This document shows positions 1 to 6,011 of a stretch of DNA of 13,744 bases, piece after piece. Position 1 is the first letter of the stretch; each line of letters opens with the position of its first letter. The translations under genes and the position numbers were made by a program. The notes under the pieces are model-generated. The model was not told the origin of the DNA, searched no databases, and saw nothing but the letters and a program-made list of their open reading frames with translations. This DNA comes from Bacteroidia bacterium (GTDB lineage: Bacteria > Bacteroidota > Bacteroidia > Bacteroidales > VadinHA17): assembly GCA_026391515.1 (NCBI GenBank), contig JAPLEC010000261.1:1-13744 (forward strand). Direction: 5' to 3'.

Positions 1-71
1 GAGACAAAAACTGTTATTCATTCATAATTCTTTATCAATTAATTACGTTTAAATATTACTAAAATCTGACA

Positions 72-311
72 ATGGAAATAAAAATCTTAGGCACTGGATG
101 CCCGAAATGCAAAACACTTGAAAAAGTGACACGTGATGCAGTTACTGAAGCAGGTATTGATGCGACAATAGAAAAAGTCGAAGACATCGTTAAAATAATG
201 GAGTACCATGTAATGCATACACCTGTACTTGTCATTAATGAAAAGGTTGTACTCAGCGGACAGGTTCCGACTGTGAAACAAGTAAAAGAAATCCTAATTA
301 AAAATCAATAA
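72..311 (+). CDS. Small thioredoxin-like redox protein (CPKC), first gene of the arsenical-type cluster
   Basis: A 79-residue cytoplasmic protein with no signal peptide. It has the minimal thioredoxin fold pattern: a first beta strand running into a C10-P-K-C13 active site, and a conserved proline (P51, in the HTPVLVIN segment) at the usual cis-Pro place. Its size and motif match the small 'redox-active disulfide protein' thioredoxin family found beside DsbD/CcdA-like or arsenical permease genes. It lies only 10 bases before the ArsF-like gene, so co-transcription is likely. In this order (small redox protein, ArsF-like, ArsG-like) it occupies the place of the first gene of arsEFG-type loci; that equivalence is inference from position. 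A role as cytoplasmic electron donor to the membrane protein at 755-1453 is also inference. The start is the only ATG ahead of the active site, and no clear Shine-Dalgarno is seen. Confidence 0.85.
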   Translation: MEIKILGTGCPKCKTLEKVTRDAVTEAGIDATIEKVEDIVKIMEYHVMHTPVLVINEKVVLSGQVPTVKQVKEILIKNQ

Positions 312-321
312 TATAATTATT

Positions 322-750
322 ATGAAAACGTACAGATTAATAATCGCATTGTTATTGATGGCTCCATTTATTGCGTGTACAGCACAACCATCAAAAAAAG
401 AAGTTAAATCTTCTGCCAGCAACTCTGATAAAATTGAGGCTTACTATTTTCATTTCACCGCGCGTTGTACAACATGCAAAACAATTGAAGCCAAAGCCAA
501 AGAAAGCCTGGAGACTCTTTATCCAAACCAGATCAAACAAGGTTTAATAACATTCCAGTCTATTAATCTCGACGAAGCATCAAGCAAACCCTTGGCAGAA
601 AAACTTGGTGTGTCAGGTCAGACTCTGCTGTTGGTAAAGGGGGATCAGAAAATCAATCTCACTAACGAAGGTTTCATGTATGCTGTTGTTAAACCTGAAA
701 AATTCAAAGAGATAATCAACGAAAAAGTTGATGGTTTGTTGATTAAATAG
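322..750 (+). CDS. ArsF-like thioredoxin-fold lipoprotein (nitrophenyl compound nitroreductase subunit ArsF family)
   Basis: A 142-residue protein with a lipoprotein signal peptide: a positive start, a hydrophobic run, and a lipobox ending FIAC with C19 as the acylation site. After a polar linker (about 20-38) comes a thioredoxin-like domain with the motif C49-T-T-C52, in a context (YYFHFTARC) I recognise from ArsF-family proteins. At the usual cis-proline place the sequence reads G-Q-T instead of P-T, so this is not a standard thioredoxin. ArsF proteins are known from arsEFG-type operons, which act on nitroaromatic arsenicals and their aminoaromatic products. The gene sits 4 bases before the ArsG-like gene, which fits translational coupling. 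The protein is probably anchored in the membrane facing the periplasm. The family name is a motif-level recognition; the substrate is not shown. Confidence 0.8.
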   Translation: MKTYRLIIALLLMAPFIACTAQPSKKEVKSSASNSDKIEAYYFHFTARCTTCKTIEAKAKESLETLYPNQIKQGLITFQSINLDEASSKPLAEKLGVSGQTLLLVKGDQKINLTNEGFMYAVVKPEKFKEIINEKVDGLLIK

Positions 751-754
751 CCTG

Positions 755-1453
755 ATGGAATTTCTCACAAATTTGTTAGAAAACAGCACAATGCCGTGGC
801 TTACGGCATTTTTGCTGGGTTTAATGACTGCCATTAGTCCATGCCCGCTGGCAACCAATATTACTGCCATAGGATTTATAAGCCGTGACATAGAAAATCG
901 TAACCGTGTGTTTATTAATGGTTTGCTCTATACTCTTGGCAGAGCTATTACTTATACAGCATTAGCACTAATTATTTTTCTTGGTGTTGACCAACTTAAA
1001 TTCTCTGGTTTATTTCAGAGGTATGGTGAAAAATTCATCGGACCATTGCTTGTTATAATCGGGTTTTTTATGCTTGATATCATTAAAATAAATTTCCCCG
1101 GATTTAACAAGTTGTCTTCCCGTATGCAGAATAAAAAGAGATGGGGGTACTTCGATGCAGTTTTACTCGGACTGGTATTTGCACTCACCTTTTGTCCTTA
1201 CAGCGGTGTGCTCTATTTTGGAATGCTTGTTCCTCTGACTGTTACCAGCGCCTCAGGACTATATCTACCGATTGTGTTTGCCATTGCCACAGGGATACCT
1301 GTTATTGTCTTTGCTTGGATTATCGCTTATACAATATCGGGCCTAGGAGGCGTGTATAACAAGCTTAAAACCTTCGAGCTCTGGTTCAGACGCATCATTG
1401 CGGTTTTATTTATTGCAGTCGGTATATATTACATAATCAGGGTTTACCTGTAA
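755..1453 (+). CDS. ArsG-like / CcdA-DsbD-fold membrane protein (aromatic arsenical efflux permease family)
   Basis: A 232-residue inner-membrane protein with about six hydrophobic segments. Two cysteines sit in matching half-repeats, C30 in an SPCP motif and C147 in an FCPYSG motif. This is the layout of the CcdA/DsbD transmembrane domain, which moves electrons across the membrane through one cysteine pair. ArsG-family proteins share this fold and are annotated as efflux permeases for trivalent aminobenzyl arsenicals. The position directly after an ArsF-like gene favours the ArsG assignment over a plain cytochrome c biogenesis CcdA, and no cytochrome c maturation gene is present nearby. Whether it transports arsenicals, electrons or both cannot be read from the sequence. 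The ATG at 755 is chosen because it lies 4 bases after the previous stop; an ATG at 791 is possible but would remove a conserved N-terminal segment. Confidence 0.82.
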   Translation: MEFLTNLLENSTMPWLTAFLLGLMTAISPCPLATNITAIGFISRDIENRNRVFINGLLYTLGRAITYTALALIIFLGVDQLKFSGLFQRYGEKFIGPLLVIIGFFMLDIIKINFPGFNKLSSRMQNKKRWGYFDAVLLGLVFALTFCPYSGVLYFGMLVPLTVTSASGLYLPIVFAIATGIPVIVFAWIIAYTISGLGGVYNKLKTFELWFRRIIAVLFIAVGIYYIIRVYL

Positions 1454-1492
1454 TTTTTTTTATTCATAAAGTGAATCATCAATATATATAAA

Positions 1493-1646
1493 GATTCCTC
1501 GCTTACGCTCGGAATGACACTGCTGAAGGGGGTAACCGGGGAAGAGGTGGCAAAATACCAACGTGTTTTGCCACCTCTTCCCAAATCTTTAAAAAATAAA
1601 ATGTCATTCCGAATGAATCCGCCGACAGGCGGAGAAATGAGGAATC
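1493..1646. repeat. Palindromic intergenic repeat, copy 1 (nested inverted repeats)
   Basis: The outer arms are inverted copies of each other. The left arm (1493-1519) starts GATTCCTCGC and ends GGAATGACA. The right arm (1602-1646) starts TGTCATTCCG, ends GAGGAATC, and carries a small CCGCC/GGCGG hairpin at 1619-1632. The reverse complement of the left arm matches the right arm of the repeat at 5192-5217 with one mismatch in 26 bases. The element fills most of the 226-base gap between the ArsG-like and permease genes, where cluster genes otherwise sit 4-10 bases apart, so it probably arrived after the gene order formed. No clear target duplication was found at its edges. It may affect transcript stability or read-through into the permease. 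Confidence 0.85.
1539..1582. repeat. Long perfect hairpin nested in repeat copy 1
   Basis: The 17-base arms at 1539-1555 (GGGAAGAGGTGGCAAAA) and 1566-1582 are perfect reverse complements. The 10-base spacer can pair further (a G-T wobble plus two Watson-Crick pairs), giving about a 20-pair stem with a four-base loop. No T-run follows on the + strand, so it is not a typical intrinsic terminator. It could block RNA decay, reduce read-through, or simply be part of the mobile palindromic unit. This inner palindrome is not present in the second copy at 5119-5220. Confidence 0.85.
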
Positions 1647-1679
1647 CCATATTTAAAAACCAAATTTTCAAATTAACTG

Positions 1680-3020
1680 ATGGAACTTAAAAAAGAAATA
1701 AAAATACTTGCATGGATCATTATTGTATTTGCATTTGCATTCTTTCTTCCGATAGAAAGTGCCCGCTTTAATACGGCAATTGCAGCGACATTGGATCTTG
1801 TAAAATGGTATGCACGTGAGCATTTTATATTATGCCTTCTGCCTGCATTTTTCATTGCAGGAGTAATTTCAGTTTTTGTCAGCCAGGCTTCAATATTAAA
1901 ATATTTTGGTGCACAGGCTAAAAAATGGGTTGCATATACTGTTGCTGCAGTTTCAGGTACAATTCTGGCTGTATGTTCATGCACGGTACTCCCCTTGTTT
2001 TCAAGTATTCACAAACGTGGTGCGGGACTTGGCCCTGCTATAGCATTCCTTTATTCAGGACCTGCAATCAATATCCTGGCCATTATTCTGACAGCACGTA
2101 TTTTAGGATTTGAGATGGGTGTTGCAAGGACCGTTGGTGCAGTATCTTTCAGTGTTTTAATAGGTTTATCTATGGCCTTTATATATCGCAAGGAAGAATG
2201 TGCAAAGAAAGAAGAACAAATGAATATTACCGCACCACCTGAGAAACGACCAATGTGGCAGACGGCATTTCACTTTTTTACTCTGGTTCTTATACTTATT
2301 TTTGCCAACTGGGGGAAACCTGCCGAAGGAGATACTTCAAGTACATGGTATTATATCTGGGCATATAAATGGTATATCACTGGTTTCTTTGGACTGATGC
2401 TTGGATATTCACTGATCAAAATATTAAAAATAAAGTGGCAATGGGTTCTTGCTGCTGTTATTGTCACAGCTCTATCTGCTGTGTTATCTTCAACTTTTAT
2501 TAATAACCAGAAATTTGTTCCGCTTATTCCTATGGTTGTTGCAATCATTTCATTGAGTGTTATAACTCTTTTAGACAAAAATGATGAAGAAAACAAGGCA
2601 TGGACCATTGCAACATGGGGCTTTGCAAAATTGATTATACCGTTGCTTGCCCTGGGTGTTGTTGCCGCCGGTTTCCTGTTAGGCTCAACCCATGATGGCA
2701 AGACGATTGCAGGGGTAATTCCAAATGAATGGATATCTGCTCTTGTCGGAGGAAATTCTGTCTTTTCAAATTTCTTTGCATCAGTGGTTGGTGCTTTTAT
2801 GTATTTCGCCACTCTTACGGAGGTACCTATTGTTCAGGGACTTTTGGCAGCAGGAATGGGTAAAGGGCCTGCACTTGCCCTTCTTCTTGCCGGACCATCA
2901 CTATCATTACCAAGTATGCTTGTTATCGGGAAAGTAATGGGAACACAGAAGACTGTTGTTTATGTGACCCTCGTTGTTGTTTTTTCAACGATTGCAGGCT
3001 TGATTTTTGGAGCTTTTTAA
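1680..3020 (+). CDS. ArsP/DUF318-type (UPF0718) permease
   Basis: A 446-residue polytopic inner-membrane protein with roughly ten hydrophobic segments. The N-terminal half carries the family signature around C99-S-C101 (AVCSCTVLPLF), followed by a G-rich stretch and SGPAINI at 126-132. The C-terminal half repeats the pattern with LTEVPIVQGLL and a LLAGPSLSLPS motif. This internal symmetry and the CSC motif fit the permease family that includes ArsP, known to export trivalent organoarsenicals such as methylarsenite and reduced roxarsone, and related Cu/Zn efflux proteins. The protein is longer than many ArsP proteins, with an extra hydrophilic and membrane section near 180-290. An ArsF/ArsG-like pair upstream and a thioredoxin lipoprotein downstream support metalloid or organometalloid export, but the substrate is inferred. 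The ATG at 1680 follows repeat copy 1 and no strong promoter is visible before it. Confidence 0.8.
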   Translation: MELKKEIKILAWIIIVFAFAFFLPIESARFNTAIAATLDLVKWYAREHFILCLLPAFFIAGVISVFVSQASILKYFGAQAKKWVAYTVAAVSGTILAVCSCTVLPLFSSIHKRGAGLGPAIAFLYSGPAINILAIILTARILGFEMGVARTVGAVSFSVLIGLSMAFIYRKEECAKKEEQMNITAPPEKRPMWQTAFHFFTLVLILIFANWGKPAEGDTSSTWYYIWAYKWYITGFFGLMLGYSLIKILKIKWQWVLAAVIVTALSAVLSSTFINNQKFVPLIPMVVAIISLSVITLLDKNDEENKAWTIATWGFAKLIIPLLALGVVAAGFLLGSTHDGKTIAGVIPNEWISALVGGNSVFSNFFASVVGAFMYFATLTEVPIVQGLLAAGMGKGPALALLLAGPSLSLPSMLVIGKVMGTQKTVVYVTLVVVFSTIAGLIFGAF

Positions 3021-3074
3021 AATAGGTTGTACCAGAGCTTGTAGAAGATTAATGACATAATAACTGATATATAT

Positions 3075-3479
3075 ATGGTAAGTATTAAGAGAATCTGTGG
3101 AGTATTTTTAACTTCATTATCATTCTTTGTTATCAGCTGCAATTCCCAGCCTAAATCTGCTTTTGCAGATAAAGAGGGGAAAAATAATGACACTATTTAT
3201 AAAGTAACTTTTATTGAACTGGGTTCAGTACGCTGTATCCCCTGCCAGCAGATGCAACCAGTAATGAAGTCAATAAAGGGGAAATATGGTACCCAGGTAA
3301 ATGTGGTATTTTATGATGTCTGGACAGAGGCAGGAGCCCCTTATACAAAACAGTACAATATTGAGGCAATCCCAACGCAAGTATTTCTTGACAAAGATGG
3401 GAAAGAGTACTTCAGACATGTGGGATTTTTCCCCGAAGAAGAGCTTGTTAAAATTCTAAACCAAAAAGGGGTTAAATAA
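3075..3479 (+). CDS. Periplasm-facing thioredoxin-family lipoprotein (CIPC)
   Basis: A 134-residue protein. Its signal peptide ends in a lipobox (VISC, C22 acylated), so it should be tethered to a membrane outside the cytoplasm. The mature part has a full thioredoxin core: active site C54-I-P-C57, a central strand NVVFYDV, and cis-proline P100 in IEAIPTQVF, a standard arrangement for a working disulfide oxidoreductase. It is 54 bases after the permease and on the same strand, so it probably belongs to the cluster. A reasonable inference is that it takes electrons from the CcdA-like ArsG protein and reduces a periplasmic partner such as the ArsF-like lipoprotein or a metalloid substrate. An unrelated envelope thiol role cannot be excluded. 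Confidence 0.85.
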   Translation: MVSIKRICGVFLTSLSFFVISCNSQPKSAFADKEGKNNDTIYKVTFIELGSVRCIPCQQMQPVMKSIKGKYGTQVNVVFYDVWTEAGAPYTKQYNIEAIPTQVFLDKDGKEYFRHVGFFPEEELVKILNQKGVK

Positions 3480-3528
3480 TAACCTTATTATCAGAAGGTA
3501 TACATATTACAGAATTCTTTTCTGAAAC

Positions 3529-4130
3529 CTATGGCCTTATTTTTTCAAATAAACCTAAAAGCTTAGAATTATATATTTCAGCTATCTGCTGTTCATGTTC
3601 CCCTATCGGCTTAACAGGTATTAAATCAATCACTTCCGCGGAAGTCAACCCAGACTTGTACATAAGATTCAGGGAGGCAATGATTGTTTCATAAATTGAT
3701 TTCTTGCTCTCTTCATCTGTGAGGCCTATTTTGCCGCCAATCTCTGCAAGTTCTCTCCACTGGAACCAGAAATAAGTAGGAAGCATTGCCGACATGATGG
3801 CATAGCTTTCAAGCTTTTCTTCTGATACTTCAAAGGTGTTCCCAAGGTTTTTGAGAAGGTCAAGAATAACTGATTTCTCAGCAGGATTAAATCCTGCTGC
3901 AAATGTGACAGGATTATATCCCTCATTAATATATGAAGTCGCATTAGGTATCAGCCTCGCCAGGTTCTTTACTCAATTTGCGGGAAAAGCTTTTTAAGGT
4001 TAGTTAGAACTTCCTCATTTGTGTCAGTAACGATAACTTTCCCGAATTGCACATTTTTATTCTTAAAACCCTGCAGAAGGATCTTTGTGACCCTTCCTCC
4101 ACCGATAAAACTCAATGATTTACTTCTCAT
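3529..4130 (-). pseudogene. Pyrroline-5-carboxylate reductase (ProC-like) relic with internal deletion and frameshift
   Basis: The N-terminal part (4130 down to about 3972) encodes a Rossmann start, SLSFIGGGRVTKILLQGF, then VIVTDTNEE, and stops at 3969-3971 after FPQIE. A shifted frame then reads from about 3972 down to 3529 without a stop: VKNLARLIPNATSYINEGY, a middle region, and the alpha-helical dimerisation domain with SAMLPTYFWFQW and GLTSAEVIDLIPVKP. The two halves join cleanly in ProC order, but the end of the NAD(P) domain is missing. Together they encode about 200 residues where ProC has about 265, so roughly 60-65 residues are gone and the frame is lost. No active enzyme can be expected. 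It lies 34 bases after the rhodanese-like gene and was probably part of the arsR operon. A sequencing error could explain the frameshift but not the missing segment. Confidence 0.8.
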
Positions 4131-4164
4131 GATTGTATAATTTAATGAGTTCAATTATTATTCT

Positions 4165-4222
4165 TTATTTCTCCCTTCCGCTTCGCGGAACTTCGTCGCT
4201 CTGCTCCTTGTCTCCCGCCCTC
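4165..4222. repeat. GC-rich repeat-like sequence forming the 3' end of the rhodanese-like gene
   Basis: This stretch is far more GC-rich than its surroundings and contains a small palindrome (CCGC-ttc-GCGG). On the - strand it includes AGCGGAAG, which also occurs in the palindromic repeat at 5192-5220, so a loose relation is possible. It encodes the low-complexity charged tail of the rhodanese-like protein. That it is a repeat insertion is inference, because no second full copy is present here. Confidence 0.4.
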
Positions 4223-4635
4223 CCGTTTTCCCTTCTTTTAAGCTGGCACATACATGATCCTGAAAGACGGGCGCTTATATCAGTTGTCAGAGGCAAGCCA
4301 TCTCTTTCCCAATCGACAATACCTCCGGCAAGATTTGCAACATTATCATAACCGTGTTCTTTCATAAACAAAACACTTTCTCTGCTTTTCAGCCCTACTG
4401 CATCTGCAAAGATTAATATTGTATCTGACGGCAGATCCCGATAATGTTTCTCTAATTCGCTATATGGCAGGTATAGAACTTGGTCGACCAAAAACATTTT
4501 GAAGTTGTTCATATAAGGTTCCCTGACATCGACAATTATAGCCCCCTTATTGCATAATTCTAAACTTTCCTTTGGAGTCAGGTTAATAACTTCGTGTGCA
4601 AAAAAACCTTTATTTAGAAGTGTTTTATCTACCAT
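4165..4635 (-). CDS. Rhodanese-fold protein lacking the catalytic cysteine, with CxC tail
   Basis: A 156-residue cytoplasmic protein with one rhodanese domain (about 18-117): IIVDVREPY at 33-41, the active-loop region ILIFADAVGLKS at 73-84, and the C-terminal signature NLAGGIVDWERDGLPL at 101-116. In active rhodaneses the loop begins with a cysteine (CxxGxR); here the matching place is D78 and the preceding residue is A77, so sulfurtransferase chemistry by the normal route is not possible. A CxC pair (C128, C130, in SGSCMCQLK) follows the domain and could bind a thiophilic metal; that is inference. The last 25 or so residues are charged and come from GC-rich, repeat-like DNA, so the C terminus may have been extended by an insertion. 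The gene lies 16 bases after the arsR-like gene, which fits an operon. A binding or regulatory role is more likely than catalysis. Confidence 0.8.
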   Translation of the reverse strand: MVDKTLLNKGFFAHEVINLTPKESLELCNKGAIIVDVREPYMNNFKMFLVDQVLYLPYSELEKHYRDLPSDTILIFADAVGLKSRESVLFMKEHGYDNVANLAGGIVDWERDGLPLTTDISARLSGSCMCQLKRRENGRAGDKEQSDEVPRSGREK

Positions 4636-4651
4636 TCAATTATTAGGTTTA

Positions 4652-4975
4652 CTATTCATTTTTCGTAACCTTGATTTTCGTAAATTCCTTAAGAGATTTT
4701 CTTGCCAGTTTCCAGTTTTCATAGTTGATGCAGTATTGAACTCTTGGAGGATCAAAGCTTCCCTGTATCAATCCGGCATCTTTTAGTTCAGCCATATGCT
4801 GCGATACTGTTGAATCAGCCAGAGGTAACTCTTTTGATATTTCATTAAAGCAACAGGTTTCCAGCGATGCCAGATGACGTAATATTACAATCCTGGCAGG
4901 ATGTGAGAGTGCTTTTGCGAATCTTGCAAGCTTTATATCCTCTTTCGAAAATTGATCTTTTTTAGGCGGGGCCAT
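4652..4975 (-). CDS. ArsR/SmtB-family metalloid- or metal-responsive repressor
   Basis: A 107-residue winged-helix protein. Recognisable parts are the dimer helix and LSHPARIVILRHLA (23-36), a recognition region PLADSTVSQHMAELKDAGLI (51-70, matching the ArsR S-x-S/T-V-S-x-H-L pattern), and a wing ending at YCINYENW. A vicinal cysteine pair C41-C42 (ETCCFNEI) sits where classic ArsR proteins carry their ELCVCDL metal site, and a third cysteine is C82. Three thiols suit binding of a trivalent arsenical, but the exact site is inferred. It heads a - strand operon with the rhodanese-like gene and the ProC relic, converging on the + strand export cluster. It probably controls its own promoter and perhaps the export genes. 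The ATG at 4975 gives a normal family length. Confidence 0.88.
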   Translation of the reverse strand: MAPPKKDQFSKEDIKLARFAKALSHPARIVILRHLASLETCCFNEISKELPLADSTVSQHMAELKDAGLIQGSFDPPRVQYCINYENWKLARKSLKEFTKIKVTKNE

Positions 4976-5043
4976 ATTATGGGAAATTATTGACTATCTT
5001 ATTGCTAATAAATAGCATTTCACCTTCATTAATAAGCTGATTC

Positions 5044-5063
5044 ACGTAATTAGTAAATATACG
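5044..5063 (-). promoter_or_regulatory. Candidate arsR promoter/operator
   Basis: About 70-90 bases upstream of the arsR-like start, the - strand carries TATATTTA (5054-5061), close to the Bacteroidota -7 box TAnnTTTG. It is covered by an imperfect dyad with CGTA/TACG ends (5045-5063). The words AATTACGT and TTACTAA found here also occur upstream of the first + strand gene at 41-48 and 56-62. A -33 TTG at correct spacing is not evident. A self-regulating ArsR operator here is inference. Confidence 0.25.
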
Positions 5064-5118
5064 AATAATATTTTAAATTTATAAAAATTTCAAGTGAAAA
5101 GGATTGGTAAAAAGGCTG

Positions 5119-5220
5119 GGAGATTTCTCGGGATTCGGAATGACAGTGCATGTGAGCTAAGGTATAACCTTCGTTACCCTAAAAGCACCAAGTCATTCCG
5201 AGCGGAAGCGAGGAATCTCC
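5119..5220. repeat. Palindromic intergenic repeat, copy 2
   Basis: The left arm 5119-5144 begins GGAGATTTCTCG and ends GGAATGAC. The right arm 5192-5220 begins GTCATTCCGAGC and ends GAATCTCC. The arms are inverted copies with a few mismatches around a spacer of about 47 bases. The right arm shares 25 of 26 bases with one arm of the repeat at 1493-1646, so the two belong to one family. It lies between the divergent-side promoter of the arsR-like gene and the 3' end of the glycosylase gene. It may act as a structured 3' end for the neighbouring transcript, but no T-run is seen. Confidence 0.85.
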
Positions 5221-5236
5221 AAAGAACAGCAGAATA

Positions 5237-5938
5237 TTATATTATAGCAGCCAGTCTTAATTTCTCCAGATAACTGTCAATATAGGATTCTTTCAATTTT
5301 GATTTATACTGCATAACAAACCTGGGGTGCTCAAGCGGTATTATCTGTTCAAAAAATTTATGTTCATAATTCAGCTGCGAAAGGAACTTATAATTTTTAC
5401 CTGTCCCGAGACAAAAGCATACATCTCTTTCAATACCAAATTCAAGCTGTTTCTTTAAAGATGCAATGATGAAATCCAGTATCAATCCTGTTAATTCCTT
5501 GCTGTCATAGTAATTATAATTTATCTCCTTCCCTTTTGAGCCGGCAGATGTGAATCCAAGCGGACTTACGGAACTTATGAAAAAGTCGCCATAGAATTTC
5601 TCCGGACCGCCATACTGGTCAATCATTTCATAAATGAATACTGAAGATGTTTCGAAAGACTTTAATCCGGGTATTTTAATACCACATTTTTCTTTTAATC
5701 TTACTGTATCGGTAAAAGGTATACCGGTTACACCTGCACCAAACCTGCCGGGATTGATTCCAAGGATTAAATGTCTTGTTTTATTATCGTTGTAAAATTT
5801 CCGGTAAAACTGTGAAACTGCAGAAAGAACTTCCGGATTATCCCTGAATGGATTCATTAATGAGATGCACTCCGGCAATGACCCATTAAAATCGAGCTCC
5901 ATGCAAAAAGAAATTATCTTTTCTGCAAAGATGTTCAT
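5237..5938 (-). CDS. SMUG2-type uracil-DNA glycosylase family protein
   Basis: A 233-residue cytoplasmic protein. The uracil-DNA glycosylase superfamily motif 1 is at 60-70 (GINPGRFGAGV, with N62 at the catalytic-loop position), followed by GIPFTDTVRL. Motif 2, the DNA-intercalating loop, is HPRFVMQY at 204-211. The spacing, the GINPGRFG form and the length fit the SMUG2-like group common in Bacteroidota, which removes uracil or related damaged bases from DNA in base excision repair. The mid-section SVSPLGFTSAG also matches that group. It stands alone on the - strand, 73 bases from the next gene, with no functional link to its neighbours. The exact base specificity cannot be read from the sequence. 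Confidence 0.85.
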   Translation of the reverse strand: MNIFAEKIISFCMELDFNGSLPECISLMNPFRDNPEVLSAVSQFYRKFYNDNKTRHLILGINPGRFGAGVTGIPFTDTVRLKEKCGIKIPGLKSFETSSVFIYEMIDQYGGPEKFYGDFFISSVSPLGFTSAGSKGKEINYNYYDSKELTGLILDFIIASLKKQLEFGIERDVCFCLGTGKNYKFLSQLNYEHKFFEQIIPLEHPRFVMQYKSKLKESYIDSYLEKLRLAAII

Positions 5939-6011
5939 TACAAAATGCTGAAAATGTAATTATTATAAAATCAGGAAATAAAGCTGATAACTGAGCTGAT
6001 TTAAATTCCTC

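Noticed and set aside
1444..1671. A short - strand open frame between the ArsG-like and permease genes
   Set aside because: It coincides with the palindromic repeat at 1493-1646, and its translation reflects the repeat rather than a protein family.
2351..2812. A 153-codon open frame on the - strand
   Set aside because: It lies wholly inside the well-supported permease gene in the opposite direction, has no recognisable motif, and reads like a reverse-frame shadow of membrane-helix codons.
3482..3524. Small inverted repeats between the convergent thioredoxin gene and the ProC relic
   Set aside because: They have five-base stems with loops of 5-8 bases and no clear T-run; they are expected by chance in AT-rich DNA.
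4133..4351. A short + strand open frame
   Set aside because: It is antisense to the rhodanese-like gene, and its low-complexity translation comes from the GC-rich repeat-like tail.
1493..5220. The two palindromic repeats as a CRISPR or composite transposon
   Set aside because: There are no regularly spaced direct repeats and no transposase or integrase between them, so they are treated as dispersed palindromic repeats only.
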